Positions 41,855 to 53,060 are shown, counted from the first letter of the stretch. The stretch: 64,000 bases of DNA from Hyphomonas sp. (GCF_018402285.1 NZ_JAGYJH010000003.1:806001-870000); one strand, 5' to 3'. A program made the numbers and translations. Notes: a model not told the origin generated them from the sequence alone.

Positions 41855-43783
41855 TTACCGGAAGAAGCCACGGGCAAGACGCCAGATCAGGAAAATAACC
41901 AGCGCGAAGGTGAAGCCCATCGAGGCGTAGAGCACGAAAACCGAGAATCCGTTCCAGGGTTGATCGAGGTTCCCGCCTGACAGCTCCAGGAAGGGCGGCG
42001 CCCAGCCAAGGCTCACTGAGACATCATCATTCCGGCTGAGATCGCGCAGCTTGTCGGCCCACATCATCGCCAGCTGGAAGAAGCCGAACACGCCGAGCGC
42101 GCCCAGCAGCAGGTTCATCGAGGTCTCGTCCTTCTTGGCGAGGCGCGCTTCGCGGTCCCGGGTCTGGCTTTCCATGTTGGAGATCAGCCGCTCGATATAA
42201 TCATTGCGCCGGTCGATGCCCCGCAGCTGGGTCATCTTCTCGAACACTTCAGCTTCGGTGTCATAGCGAAAGACGTTCATGTACCGGTCGCGGTAATAGC
42301 CGGCATAGTCCCCGGTGCGGAAGGCGTAGAAGGCCTCGGCCGCGCGTTTCAGGCGGCCCTTCTGTCCGAGCATTTCCACCTTATCGATGAGCTTGAAGGC
42401 GCAGGCCTCGTATTCCCGCGTCATGAACTCGTTATGCATCGAGACGACATGGATCATGAACGCATAGGGGCAGGTGCCGATATAGTCGTTGGCCGCTTCC
42501 AGGCTGCGGGCGGTCTCGACATATGTGGTCAGCGCGCGCGGATTGGCAAAGCGCACGAATTTGCGCTCGGTCGCCTGCTCCTCGGTGGCCGGATAGATCG
42601 GATCGGTGGAATCCAGGATTTCGGACGGGTCCTGGTTCATGAAGTCGATGATGTTCTGGTTGAAGCCCGCCATGAACAGGTATTGCAGGCAGTCCTGCCG
42701 CCGCCGGTCTTCCATCGCGGGCCGCGTCTTGCGGCCTTCCTCAATCTGCGCGTCGGTATACTGATCATAGTCCGGCCGGTGGATCACCCAGTGCCAGTAG
42801 TCGTCCCCCATCCGCACTTCAGGCATATCCACAAGCCCCTTCGGGTTCAGCCCGTCGAGCTTTTCCTGATAGGGCAGGTAACATCCCTCCTGCACCATCC
42901 GCGTGCGGGGCGGGGGCACGCCGGTCTCGGGGTCGGGCTCGGGCAGCAGCCGGCGGAAGAAGGTGGCGTCCTCGAAGAAGAACAGGAGACGCGAGACCGG
43001 CATCACAAGGCCGGGCACTTCGATGAACGGCGCCTCGGCCACCAGCGTGTCGAAGGTGGGGGCAGCAGGCGCGCTGCGCGCTTTCGGGCCTGTCCCGGAC
43101 AGCTGGCGGAAGAGGTCTTCTGCATCCAGATCAAACGCATCGCGCACATATTGCCAGAAGCTCTGGTCACCGCTGCGCGGGCTCTTGACACGCAAAAGGT
43201 CCAGCGGCGCAATGCCGGTGCGCTCGTCAGTGGCCCGCCAGGGGGCGCTGCCCGGCAGGCGTGGATTGGCCTCGAATTCCTTCGGTGCCGCTACTTTTTG
43301 CAACAGGGACAGGAAATAGAACTCGCCCGGCGTGTGGTCGTAATTGTAGCGGAAGGAGAGATGATACCCGATCGCGCCATTGGCATGGGTATACCAGAAC
43401 CGACGTACCCGGAGCGTACGCGACTTGCCAAGGCCCGGCGGGGTAGCGACGAAGCGGCGCCCTTCAGTCGACCAGGAGATTTCATCGGGCGCGGTTATCT
43501 CGATGAACTCCCCGTTCCGCGGGCAGAGGCTGTCGAGCAGGAAGTCATCCACCGCGCCAAGGCGCTCGCGGTCGGCAATGTCGTTGAACAGGGGCTCCAC
43601 CGCGTCGCGCAGGCGCTTGCTGCCGCGATAGCCGGGCTGGAAGGCGCGCAGGGTTTCCGGGTCCAGCTGATTGCCGAGCGCGGCGGTCACATCTGCCTGG
43701 CTGACATAGAGCGACAGCGTGAAATAGACCGACTTGTCCTCACACTCCTCAAAGCCGTTATGGCTGCTGGCCATGTCCGTCAT
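41855..43783 (-). CDS. Uncharacterised 642-residue protein with C-terminal membrane anchor
   Basis: A large soluble-looking N-terminal region (about residues 1-555) rich in aromatic and charged segments (FWYTHANGAIGYHLSFRYNY, DDYWHWVIHRPDYDQY, FIDFMNQDPSEILDS-type stretches) is followed by a Gln/Asp/Lys-rich helix. Two membrane helices come at the end (LLLGALGVFGFFQLAMMWAD and FSVFVLYASMGFTFALVIFLIW), tail-in. That topology suggests a cytosolic domain tethered to the inner membrane, perhaps with coiled-coil (residues ~525-560). No known domain is recognised. Start 43783 follows GGAGGAG. The GNAT gene is 41 bp upstream on the same strand. Confidence 0.7.
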   Translation of the reverse strand: MTDMASSHNGFEECEDKSVYFTLSLYVSQADVTAALGNQLDPETLRAFQPGYRGSKRLRDAVEPLFNDIADRERLGAVDDFLLDSLCPRNGEFIEITAPDEISWSTEGRRFVATPPGLGKSRTLRVRRFWYTHANGAIGYHLSFRYNYDHTPGEFYFLSLLQKVAAPKEFEANPRLPGSAPWRATDERTGIAPLDLLRVKSPRSGDQSFWQYVRDAFDLDAEDLFRQLSGTGPKARSAPAAPTFDTLVAEAPFIEVPGLVMPVSRLLFFFEDATFFRRLLPEPDPETGVPPPRTRMVQEGCYLPYQEKLDGLNPKGLVDMPEVRMGDDYWHWVIHRPDYDQYTDAQIEEGRKTRPAMEDRRRQDCLQYLFMAGFNQNIIDFMNQDPSEILDSTDPIYPATEEQATERKFVRFANPRALTTYVETARSLEAANDYIGTCPYAFMIHVVSMHNEFMTREYEACAFKLIDKVEMLGQKGRLKRAAEAFYAFRTGDYAGYYRDRYMNVFRYDTEAEVFEKMTQLRGIDRRNDYIERLISNMESQTRDREARLAKKDETSMNLLLGALGVFGFFQLAMMWADKLRDLSRNDDVSVSLGWAPPFLELSGGNLDQPWNGFSVFVLYASMGFTFALVIFLIWRLARGFFR

Positions 43784-43824
43784 TGCGTGTGCTCCTCCAG
43801 TCTCTGGCGCCGGCCCCCCGCCGG

Positions 43825-44706
43825 CTAGCTTCGGTCCCGGCGCACCTGCTGTGCTGCGGCGAAGACCTCTTCAAATCCTGTCAGGGCGACCATCTCGCCT
43901 GCGGCGCAGGCCGCTTCGAGCGCCTCAACCTGTTCAAGCGCCACCGGGGAGGCGGAGATGTCCCCGCCCTTGAGAACCGTCACCCCGAAGAAGCGCCGCA
44001 TATGGGCCAGCATGCGGCAGGCGTTGATCGCGTCGGCCCCGCCCGCGCCAAGCACGCCGAGCAGCAGGCTGTCTTCGGCTTCCTGATCGCCCGACAGGGG
44101 TGGCTGGCGATAGTCTGTCCCGACAAGCCGTGCGCCGCGCCGTTCCCAGATCTTCAGCCGGTCGACCTGATCAAGGCCGGCATGCTGACTGTCGAGGGCA
44201 TAATCTTCCGGGCTCATCTTCACCGGATTGTTCATCTCGATGAAGATCAGCGGCGCGGGGATCTCTCCCTCAGGCCAGGCAAAGGCCTCACGGGCCTCCT
44301 CGCGCACCAGATGCATCAGCCGCCCGAACAGGCCGCGCCGCCGCAGGTTTGCGTCCACGAAGATATAAGAGAGTGAAATGGTCGGGTCGCTGCCATCCCC
44401 GGCAAAGGCGATAAAGTTTGCCGCGCCGAGCACCGGGCCGTTGGCCCCGTCCGTCAGGAGGATCGCCATCTCCCGGTAGGGTCCGTAAAGGGCCGAGAGG
44501 CGCTCATAGGCCGCGCCCTCATTCAGGGCCAGACAGGCGCGGAAGCCCTCCAGGTCTTCTTTCTCGTCGGGCAGGATAAAGGCCGCGTCATAGGCGGCGT
44601 AGAAGCGCAGCAGCGCGGGGTCATCGGCTCGGGTGATATAATGGGCGATCACGCCGCCCTCGAGGGCATCGCTTCGCTCGCGTCCGGGAAGTGCGGTCAG
44701 GGTCAT
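43825..44706 (-). CDS. GNAT-family acetyltransferase-like protein
   Basis: A 293-residue protein with a GNAT core. SYIFVDANLRRRGLFGRLMH has the R/Q-x-x-G-x-G/A-like acetyl-CoA loop, and the flanking beta strands GAANFIAFAG and PLIFIEMNNPV follow. It is longer than a minimal GNAT (about 150) by an N-terminal extension and a C-terminal helical part (VALEQVEALEAACAAGEMV). Substrate unknown. It likely forms an operon with the 642-residue membrane protein. The start is the first ATG, without a clear Shine-Dalgarno. Confidence 0.75.
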   Translation of the reverse strand: MTLTALPGRERSDALEGGVIAHYITRADDPALLRFYAAYDAAFILPDEKEDLEGFRACLALNEGAAYERLSALYGPYREMAILLTDGANGPVLGAANFIAFAGDGSDPTISLSYIFVDANLRRRGLFGRLMHLVREEAREAFAWPEGEIPAPLIFIEMNNPVKMSPEDYALDSQHAGLDQVDRLKIWERRGARLVGTDYRQPPLSGDQEAEDSLLLGVLGAGGADAINACRMLAHMRRFFGVTVLKGGDISASPVALEQVEALEAACAAGEMVALTGFEEVFAAAQQVRRDRS

Positions 44707-44840
44707 GCAAGCGCAGTCGTGGCATGGCCTGCGCTGGTGTCAACGGGATTCTCGGGGGGCCTGGCTCCCGCGTCCGGCCGCCTTGAATTTGCCGGAAGTA
44801 TGCTATTGTCTATCCTTGAAGTCGCGCGCCGGGGGACAGA

Positions 44841-46664
44841 ATGAAGCGGGCATTGCTGGTTGTCATCCTGATTATCCTGATCGGCGCGGGCGCGGGTGCG
44901 AGCTATATCCTTCTTCAGCCGCGCCCGGTGACCCGCCATCCTGCCTTCGGCGCCGATTGCACCAGCCTGCTGACGCCCGCCACGAAAGACGCGGTCGAAT
45001 GCGTCCGCGTCCTCTTCGGCACCAATCGCGGCATGGCGCTCGATGGCCCGGCGCCGGCCGCTGATGAAGAGGTGGATGTGCGCGGCACGCAAGGCTGGGA
45101 CGACCGCCAGCTGCATCTCGGCCGCGCCGATGTCTGGCTGCCCCGGCTGATCGAGGAGGGCGGCACGCGTGACCGGGGCGAAACCCCGATGCTCGAAGGC
45201 CCGGCGCCGGAAGACCCCGATGAACTGGCAAAATACGTCTTCCTCACCCGCATCACCAAGGCCGGCGAGGAAGTCTTCCTGACAGACATGGACACTGCCC
45301 TTGGTGACACTGGCTCAGCCTCGGTGCTGCTGTTCGTGCACGGCTTCAACACCCCGTTTGAGGACGCACTGATCCGTTCGGCGCAATTGTCCGTGGACCT
45401 CTCCCGCCGGGGTATTTTTGACGCCGGGGTGCCGATGCTGTTCAGCTGGCCCTCGGCAGGAAAACTGTCTGTTGACCAGTATCGCGGCGACCAGGACCGG
45501 TCACTGGCAGCAGCCCCCTATCTGGAAGAATTCCTCGACCTGATCACCGAGCATGAGGGCGTCGAGCGGGTCAACATCATCGCCCATTCAATGGGCAACC
45601 GGATCCTGACCGAAGCCCTGAAATCCTATGCCGAGGATTATCTGGAGCGCCATGGGGAAGGGGACCTTGAATTCCGCATCGTGCTCGTGGCCGCCGATGT
45701 CGAGCGCGAGGTGTTCAACATCACCGCCGGTGTCCTCGACAACCTGCCGGCAAACGTCACCATCTACACTTCCGACGCCGACCGCGCGCTGCACGCTTCT
45801 GAGATTCTCAACAAGAAGCTCCGGCTGGGCGATACCAATGGCAACATGCCCTATATCCGCGCCAACCCGGCCTATCAGACGGTCGACGCTACCAGCATCG
45901 CCACCGAACTCTTCGGCCTCGGCCACAATTACTACTCCGACAATCCCTTCGTCCTTGGCGACATACTCTGCGTCCTTGCCGAAGCCTATCCGGAAGACCG
46001 CGCGCTGGAACGCCTGCGCTATGCCAACACGCCGGACGGCGACGAATATTTCCGCGTCAGCGCGGCCATCGCGCCGGGTTATGAGGCCTGCTCGCTTTAC
46101 CGCGATGCCTTTCCGTTGACGGATGTTCGGCAGGCCCCCGATGATGTGGCCGGGCCCGAAAGTGTGCCGCCACCCCCGCCGCCTCCGCCCTCGCTTGAAG
46201 CGGTTCCGCCACCGCCGCCGCCGCCCCTGTCCCGCAGCCTGCCGCCGCCGGCCGCGCCGCCCGAAGCAGCGGAGCCCGCCCCGCCCTATGAAGTCATCCG
46301 CGGGCAGCAGCTGCGGTTCCAGATCGCAGACCGGGCGGCCTTTGCGCCGGAAGATTATGCGCCTGAAATCCTTGCCGCGATCGCGCAGGGCGAGGTCTCC
46401 TTGATCTCCATCCAGGCCCATACCGATGGCATCGGCGAGCGCGAGGAAAACCAGGCGCTCAGCCAGCGCTGGGCCGATGCCATGAGAGACTGGCTGATCG
46501 CCCAGGGCATCGCGCCTGGGAAGATCCTCAGCGCCAGAGGCTATGGCGAAGACCGTCCTCTCGAAATCGTCGAGGAGGGAGAACCCTCTCCCGTCAGCCA
46601 GCGGATCGAAATCGAGATCGTCTACGCAGAGGATGTCTACCGCAATCTCGACATCGAGGAATGA
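44841..46664 (+). CDS. Alpha/beta hydrolase (DUF900) fused to an OmpA-like peptidoglycan-binding domain
   Basis: A 607-residue envelope protein: an N-terminal membrane anchor (LLVVILIILIGAGAGASYIL), then an alpha/beta hydrolase of the DUF900 type with VLLFVHGFNTPFEDA and the nucleophile elbow IIAHSMGNRILTE. A polyproline linker of about 50 residues (mostly PPPPP runs) follows, and finally an OmpA C-terminal domain (FQIADRAAFAPEDYA, LISIQAHTDGIGEREENQAL, SARGYGEDRPL). The layout ties a lipase/esterase to peptidoglycan. I do not know a characterised protein with this exact order. Divergent from the GNAT/642-residue pair. Start 44841 follows GGGGGA. Confidence 0.82.
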   Translation: MKRALLVVILIILIGAGAGASYILLQPRPVTRHPAFGADCTSLLTPATKDAVECVRVLFGTNRGMALDGPAPAADEEVDVRGTQGWDDRQLHLGRADVWLPRLIEEGGTRDRGETPMLEGPAPEDPDELAKYVFLTRITKAGEEVFLTDMDTALGDTGSASVLLFVHGFNTPFEDALIRSAQLSVDLSRRGIFDAGVPMLFSWPSAGKLSVDQYRGDQDRSLAAAPYLEEFLDLITEHEGVERVNIIAHSMGNRILTEALKSYAEDYLERHGEGDLEFRIVLVAADVEREVFNITAGVLDNLPANVTIYTSDADRALHASEILNKKLRLGDTNGNMPYIRANPAYQTVDATSIATELFGLGHNYYSDNPFVLGDILCVLAEAYPEDRALERLRYANTPDGDEYFRVSAAIAPGYEACSLYRDAFPLTDVRQAPDDVAGPESVPPPPPPPPSLEAVPPPPPPPLSRSLPPPAAPPEAAEPAPPYEVIRGQQLRFQIADRAAFAPEDYAPEILAAIAQGEVSLISIQAHTDGIGEREENQALSQRWADAMRDWLIAQGIAPGKILSARGYGEDRPLEIVEEGEPSPVSQRIEIEIVYAEDVYRNLDIEE

Positions 46665-46745
46665 GCTGCGACGCAGGGGCATGCCTCGACGCAAGGGGAA
46701 CTATCGGGAATGATCTGGCAAAACCAGACGCTTCCGGAGGAACCC

Positions 46746-47711
46746 ATGTCATCCCGCCATCTTGTTGATCCCGAACTGATCCCTTTCCTCGAAGCGTTCC
46801 CCACCTCCCACATCACGGCCGAAAATCTCGCCGCCATCCGCCAGGCGCGCAACGCCGCCCTTGCGCAGCTGCCACCGCTTCCGGCGAGTGTCCGGGTGGA
46901 GGAAGTGTTCATCCCCGGCCCGGCCGGCGCGCCGGATGTGCGGGTAAAGCTCTATCGCAGGAAGGACGGGGCAGAGGGCCCGCGCCCGGCGATCCTCCAC
47001 CTGCATGGCGGGGGCTATATCATGGGCAATCCCGAATTCATGGGCCCGATGTGCGCGCTCTGGGCAGACACTTATGACGCCGTCGTCGTGGCGCCCGCTT
47101 ACCGGCTCGGCCCGGAGACCTGCTATCCTGGCAATGTGGAAGACGCCTACGCAACCCTCGCCTGGGCCCATGCCATGGCCGCAGACCTGCGCATCGACAC
47201 GGCCCGCATCGCCGTGGCCGGTGAAAGCGCGGGCGGAGGCCTTGCCGCTGCCCTCGCGCTGCTGGCGCGCGACCGGGGCGCGTACAGATTCTGCCATCAG
47301 CAGCTCATTTTCCCGATGATCGACGACCGCACGGCGGTGCGCGCAGACCTCTCGCCAATGTTCGGGGAATTTGTCTGGACCAACACGTCCAACCATTTCG
47401 GCTGGGCTTCGCTGCTGGGTGAGCCGCCCGGCGGGCCGGACGTCCCGCCCTATGCGGCGGCGGCCCGCGCGACAAGCCTTGCCGGCCTGCCGCCCGCTTT
47501 CATCTCAACGGGCGCGCTTGATCTCTTTACGGAGGAAAATCTGGAATATGCCCGCCGCCTGATGGCAGAAGGTGTTCCGGTCGAGCTGCATGTCTATCCC
47601 GGCGCGCCGCACGCCTACATGCAGATGCCCGCCGCCCGCGTCACCCGGGCCTATATGCGCGACGCCTTGTCAGCGCTGGCCCGGGGACTGGGCGTGGACT
47701 GGAAGGATTAG
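46746..47711 (+). CDS. Alpha/beta hydrolase of the HSL family
   Basis: A 321-residue esterase with oxyanion HLHGGGYIMG, nucleophile GESAGGGL, acid ALDLFTEEN and histidine PHAYMQ. The N-terminal cap (HITAENLAAIRQARN) is typical of HSL-type bacterial esterases. Start 46746 follows CGGAGGA. Convergent with dps, with a 4-bp overlap. Physiological substrate unknown. Confidence 0.88.
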   Translation: MSSRHLVDPELIPFLEAFPTSHITAENLAAIRQARNAALAQLPPLPASVRVEEVFIPGPAGAPDVRVKLYRRKDGAEGPRPAILHLHGGGYIMGNPEFMGPMCALWADTYDAVVVAPAYRLGPETCYPGNVEDAYATLAWAHAMAADLRIDTARIAVAGESAGGGLAAALALLARDRGAYRFCHQQLIFPMIDDRTAVRADLSPMFGEFVWTNTSNHFGWASLLGEPPGGPDVPPYAAAARATSLAGLPPAFISTGALDLFTEENLEYARRLMAEGVPVELHVYPGAPHAYMQMPAARVTRAYMRDALSALARGLGVDWKD

Positions 47712-48172
47712 ACCGAAGCCCGCAGCATCCAGGCCGTCTTCTCGGAGATCTGTGCCCGCTGGGTGAAGAGGTCGACGCTGACAGGGTCAGCATTCTTCTC
47801 GGCAAGGGCAATGCCATATTTGGCGGCCCGGCTGACGGCTTCATGGCCGGCGGCAAGGTTTTTCAGCATTGTCTCGGCGTCGGGCACGCCATTGTCCGGC
47901 TTGATCGTGGCGGTTTCCATCATTTCGCCCGAGGAGCCCGGGGCAAAATGGCCCAGCGCCCGGATACGCTCGGCAATGACATCCAGCGCCTGCCAGAGCT
48001 CGGTGTACTGGGTCATGAACAGGGTGTGCAGCGCGTTGAAGCGCGGCCCGGTGACGTTCCAGTGATAGCCATGGGTCTTCACATAGAGGGCATAGGTTTC
48101 GCCCAGCAGGGTTTTGAGCGCGTCGGCGCTGGACTTGCGGGCATCGTCAGACATTCCGATGTCGATGGACAT
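47708..48172 (-). CDS. dps: Dps ferritin-like DNA-binding protein
   Basis: Protects DNA from oxidative damage by oxidising and storing iron; 154 residues, dodecamer-forming family. The ferroxidase signature is visible as HGYHWNVTGPRFNALHTLF with TELWQALDVIAERIRALG. A short N-terminal tail (MSIDIGMSDDARKS) is not lysine-rich, so DNA binding may be weak. Start 48172 follows AAGGAG. The large hairpin upstream separates it from the aspartate aminotransferase gene. Confidence 0.93.
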   Translation of the reverse strand: MSIDIGMSDDARKSSADALKTLLGETYALYVKTHGYHWNVTGPRFNALHTLFMTQYTELWQALDVIAERIRALGHFAPGSSGEMMETATIKPDNGVPDAETMLKNLAAGHEAVSRAAKYGIALAEKNADPVSVDLFTQRAQISEKTAWMLRASV

Positions 48173-48207
48173 GAAATTCTCCTTTTGAAACGGATATGGG
48201 GAAAGTT

Positions 48208-48238
48208 CCCGCCATGCCGGACAAATGGGCATGGCGGG
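48208..48238 (-). terminator. Stem-loop after the aspartate aminotransferase gene
   Basis: CCCGCCATGCC (48208-48218) and GGCATGGCGGG (48228-48238) form an 11-bp perfect stem. It lies 54 bp after the aminotransferase stop and before dps on the same strand. The following bases are not T-rich, so it may be an attenuating or Rho-linked end. Confidence 0.6.
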
Positions 48239-48291
48239 GCGTCAATTCAAATGGGAAACGGGCCCGGCGGCTATAGGTTCCGCCTATGCCC

Positions 48292-49533
<1,242 letters not shown>

Positions 49534-49748
49534 TCAGGAGCGCGCACGCTTACTGGAGGCCCGGCGGGCCATCAAGGCGGTGATTTGGCGCCCGGCTGCT
49601 CGGCGCCGGGAAGGCTTTCCCCGGACCTTGACCGGATCGATCAAATTTTGACCGGCTTTTTAGCAGGCAGATAACCGGACTGGCCCATAATGGCGCGAGT
49701 TGCGGATAAACCTGCCCGCGGGCAGGCATGCACATCCCGAGCCGTGCC

Positions 49749-50039
49749 ATGAGAATGGATACCTGGAACCAGGAACTTGACGTCGCCCTGACCCGCGCAA
49801 GCCACGAGATCTCGGGGCTTGCAGGCGATATTGCGGCCTTTGTCGAGCAGTTGACCCTTGTCGAGAAAAGCCTGCTTGCCGGTCTGGGCGTGATTACACT
49901 CGTCTATCTCTTCATGCCTGGCGGCCGGGGAGAGGGCGCGGGCAGCGCCAGCGGCAAGGCCTTTGCCGGCATCCTGCTCCTGTTTGTCGCCATGGGCGTA
50001 TTTGGCGGCCTGATGATGGCCGGCCACATTTCCCTCTGA
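49749..50039 (+). CDS. Small membrane protein of unknown function
   Basis: A 96-residue product with two hydrophobic helices ([15 protein letters not shown] and [20 protein letters not shown]) and a Gly/Ser linker between them. The N-terminal part is amphipathic ([20 protein letters not shown]). It lies 52 bp before uvrC on the same strand. The start is the ATG at 49749, or the next one at 49755; no good Shine-Dalgarno. No family recognised. Confidence 0.6.
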   Translation: MRMDTWNQELDVALTRASHEISGLAGDIAAFVEQLTLVEKSLLAGLGVITLVYLFMPGGRGEGAGSASGKAFAGILLLFVAMGVFGGLMMAGHISL

Positions 50040-50091
50040 CGCGCAGCCCTTTGGCTTTCCGCAGGCGCCGGTCTCCATTATCTCTGCCCGC

Positions 50092-51966
50092 ATGAACGAT
50101 GCAGCCCCCGGCGCTGCCCCGGTCCGCGGGGTGGACGTCATCCGCGAGAATCTGAAACACCTGCCGGCCAGGCCGGGCGTCTACCGGATGTTCGGTGAGG
50201 CGGGTGAGGTGCTGTATGTCGGCAAGGCACGCGACCTGAAGGCGCGCGTCTCCAGCTATACCCGCATGGGCGGTCACACCCAGCGCATCGCCCGGATGAT
50301 CTCCCTGACGCGCGCGATGGAATTCGTCGTCACCGAGACCGAGACAGAGGCCCTGCTTCTGGAGGCCAGCCTCGTCAAATCTCTCAAACCCAGATTCAAT
50401 GTCCTCCTGCGCGATGACAAGTCGTTCCCCTATATCCTGATCCGCCGCAATCATGAGGCGCCCCAGATCAAGAAGTATCGCGGCTCCAAGCAGGATGAGG
50501 GCGACTATTTCGGCCCCTTCGCCAATGCCGGCGCCGTCATGCGCACGCTCGACACGTTGCAGAAGGCTTTCCTGCTGCGCACCTGCGAGGACAGTGTCTA
50601 TTCGGCCCGCACGCGCCCCTGCATGCTCCACCAGATCAAGCGCTGCGCTGCGCCCTGCGTCGGCCTCGTCTCGAAGGAAGACTATACCGCGCTCGCCGAT
50701 GAAGCGGCCGATTTCCTGAGAGGGAAGGCGGGGGAGCTGCAGAAGCGCCTCGCCGCCGAGATGGAGGCCGCCTCCGAAGCGATGGAGTTTGAAACCGCCG
50801 CCCGCCTGCGCGACCGTATCCGCGCCATCGCCCATGTGCGCTCTACCCAGGACGTGAACCCGGACGGGATCGAAGAGGCAGATGTCTTCGCTATCGCCAT
50901 GGATGGCGGGGTCTCCTGCGTGCAGGTCTTCTTCATCCGGGCCGGTCAGAACTGGGGGGCGAGCGCCCACTTTCCCAGGCACGAAAAGGACCAGACATAT
51001 GCTGAAATCCTCGCAGCCTTCCTCGTCCAGTTCTATGACAAGCGCCCGCCGCCAAAGCTGATCCTCGTCAACGAGCTGCCCGACCAGGCCGAGCTGATCG
51101 AGGAGGCTCTCGCCCTCAAGGCCGGCCGCAGAATAGAGCTGCGCCGCCCCGAACGCGGCGCCAAGCGCGATCTGCTGACCCAGGCTGAGCGCAATGCCAG
51201 CGAAGCGCTTTCCCGCAAGCTGTCGGAGTCGGCCAGCCAGGAGCGCCTGCTCGCAGAGGTGCAGACGGTGTTTGACCTCGCTGAGCCGCCCGAGCGGATC
51301 GAGGTCTATGACAACTCCCACATCCAGGGGACGAACGCGGTCGGCGGCATGATCGTCGCGGGCCCTGAAGGCTTCCGCAAGCAGGCCTACCGGAAGTTCA
51401 ACATCAAGGACACCGAGATCACGCCGGGCGACGACTATGGCATGATGCGCGAAGTCATGCGGCGGCGCTTTTCGCGCGCGATGAAGGAGAAAATGGCCGG
51501 AAATAGCCAGGATTGGCCGGATCTGGTCCTGATTGATGGCGGTCTTGGCCAGCTGAATGCCACTCTTGAGACGCTGGCGGAGCTCGGATTGACCCCGGAT
51601 GACGTGACTTTGGTGTCGATCGCCAAGGGCATCGAGCGCAATGCCGGGCGCGAACAATTCTTCCGTCCCGGCAAAGCCCCTTTCAAGCTCCCTGAAAATG
51701 CGCCTGTTCTCTACTATCTCCAGCGCCTTCGGGACGAGGCCCACCGCTGGGCCATCGGCGCCCACCGCCAGAAACGCGCCGCCGAAGCGGCCCGCTCGCC
51801 CCTCGATGAAATCGAAGGCATCGGCCCTACCCGCAAGAAGGCTCTTCTCCACCATTTCGGCTCCGCCCGCGGAGTTTCCCGGGCCAAGGTCGCCGACCTG
51901 ATGGAAGTCGACGGCGTCAACGAAGCGCTCGCCATCCGCATCTACGGCCATTTCAACAGCGGCTGA
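50092..51966 (+). CDS. uvrC: Excinuclease ABC subunit C
   Basis: Makes the dual incision in nucleotide excision repair. The 624-residue protein has the GIY-YIG domain (PGVYRMF and [14 protein letters not shown], residues ~27-105), and [15 protein letters not shown]. The UVR helices follow ([22 protein letters not shown] as a pair), then the RNase H-like endonuclease ([20 protein letters not shown] with the DNSH catalytic block, and [13 protein letters not shown]). The C-terminal helix-hairpin-helix is [18 protein letters not shown]. Length is normal. It may be expressed with the small membrane protein upstream. Confidence 0.96.
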   Translation: MNDAAPGAAPVRGVDVIRENLKHLPARPGVYRMFGEAGEVLYVGKARDLKARVSSYTRMGGHTQRIARMISLTRAMEFVVTETETEALLLEASLVKSLKPRFNVLLRDDKSFPYILIRRNHEAPQIKKYRGSKQDEGDYFGPFANAGAVMRTLDTLQKAFLLRTCEDSVYSARTRPCMLHQIKRCAAPCVGLVSKEDYTALADEAADFLRGKAGELQKRLAAEMEAASEAMEFETAARLRDRIRAIAHVRSTQDVNPDGIEEADVFAIAMDGGVSCVQVFFIRAGQNWGASAHFPRHEKDQTYAEILAAFLVQFYDKRPPPKLILVNELPDQAELIEEALALKAGRRIELRRPERGAKRDLLTQAERNASEALSRKLSESASQERLLAEVQTVFDLAEPPERIEVYDNSHIQGTNAVGGMIVAGPEGFRKQAYRKFNIKDTEITPGDDYGMMREVMRRRFSRAMKEKMAGNSQDWPDLVLIDGGLGQLNATLETLAELGLTPDDVTLVSIAKGIERNAGREQFFRPGKAPFKLPENAPVLYYLQRLRDEAHRWAIGAHRQKRAAEAARSPLDEIEGIGPTRKKALLHHFGSARGVSRAKVADLMEVDGVNEALAIRIYGHFNSG

Positions 51967-51968
51967 CC

Positions 51969-52580
51969 TTAGCCGGCCAGCTTTTCGGCCCGCGCGGCGA
52001 GGCCTGTCATATAGCTTCCGATCAGCAGGACCAGCTCGTCTTCCAGCGCGACCGGATCGAGCTCCAGCTCGGGCTCGGCGGCGGCGGCCCGCAGCAGGCA
52101 GACCACCGCATGGGTGAGCACAAAGGCCGATTCCCGGCCCAACACGAAATCAAGGTCGCTCCGTACCCGGATGGACTCGACGAAGGCCGCATGATGCTGG
52201 ATCATGATCGCCTCGCCATGCGTGCGGAAGAGAGCGTCCATCAGCACGATGCGCGTCTCCGGTGAGCCATCAATGCCGCTCATGACGGCCTGAACGATGG
52301 TGCGGATCGTGTCCTGTCCGGGCGCGGCCAGGACAATCTCGGTCACTTTCTGCCGCAGGGCTTCAGCCTGGCGCTCGCCCATCGCGGTGAGGATGGCGTC
52401 CCGGTTCTTGAAATACTGGTAGAGCGTGCCGATGCTGACCCCGGCGCGTTCGGCAATGCGGTTTGTGGTCAGCCGCGCTTCGCCTTCGGTCTCCAGCAGC
52501 TCGAAGGTTGCGGCAAGGATGGCGTCCACAGTTGCCTGCGCACGCGCCTGCTTCGGATTTCTCCGCGTTTTCCTGGTCAT
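51969..52580 (-). CDS. TetR family transcriptional regulator
   Basis: The 203-residue regulator has a helix-turn-helix TTNRIAERAGVSIGTLYQYF followed by NRDAILTAMGERQAEALR, and a helical C-terminal ligand domain. Basic N-terminus (MTRKTRRNPKQ). Convergent with uvrC at 2 bp. No gene on its own strand follows to suggest a target. Confidence 0.88.
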   Translation of the reverse strand: MTRKTRRNPKQARAQATVDAILAATFELLETEGEARLTTNRIAERAGVSIGTLYQYFKNRDAILTAMGERQAEALRQKVTEIVLAAPGQDTIRTIVQAVMSGIDGSPETRIVLMDALFRTHGEAIMIQHHAAFVESIRVRSDLDFVLGRESAFVLTHAVVCLLRAAAAEPELELDPVALEDELVLLIGSYMTGLAARAEKLAG

Positions 52581-52718
52581 TTGCGTCCCCGGGCTTCCCC
52601 TGTCCGGCGCATGTCCGGCACATGTGGAAAACCTGAGAAATACTTACATTAAATCAGCACGATATCCAAGGGCACCGTTTACGGGAGGCGCCTGAAAGTG
52701 ATCAGGGGCTTACCTTGT

Positions 52719-53060
52719 CGCGCGCTATCGCCTATATTGGCCTTGTCTTCGGACTATGGCGATAAACGCGCGTGTAATAAGCGGTTCGGACCCGGGGGCG
52801 GTACCCGGCGGCTCCACCACAAACCGGTCCTGCGGAGCCGGTTTCTGACGGGGCCGAAATAGTGTCGACGGACGTGTAAAGACGAGGCTTTCGCTCGCTT
52901 GAGCTGCGTTAGAAGCTCAAAAGCAAATAGTTGCAAACGACAACTTTGCTGAGGGCGAACTGCTCGCCGCGTAAGCGGTGACGGTTTTTCCGACCTAAGT
53001 CCTTAGGCTTCAGACCCTAAGGCGGGGCCCGGGGGCGCCTGGCAACAGAAGCCCCCACTT
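52719..53060 (+). ncRNA. ssrA: tmRNA, circularly permuted two-piece form
   Basis: Rescues stalled ribosomes and tags the product for degradation. The acceptor piece comes first: hairpin TATCGCC/GGCGATA (52726-52764), T-arm-like stem CCGGG-loop-CCCGG and CGGCTCC-A-CCA, ending at 52819. After a ~30-nt intervening segment the coding piece starts at 52850 with GGGGCCG, which pairs with CGGCTCC to form a 7-bp acceptor stem (one G-U). The tag frame starts GCA at 52933 and reads ANDNFAEGELLAA, stop TAA at 52972-52974. A stem CCTTAGG/CCTAAGG (53001-53022) and a G5C stem complete the 3' pseudoknot region. The loop of the T-arm (GGCGGTA) lacks the standard TTC. Ends are approximate. Confidence 0.93.

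Noticed and set aside
49641..50141. Minus-strand frame of 166 codons opposite the small membrane protein
   Set aside because: The plus-strand frame gives two clean membrane helices; the opposite frame is His/Gly/Lys-rich and overlaps the uvrC start.
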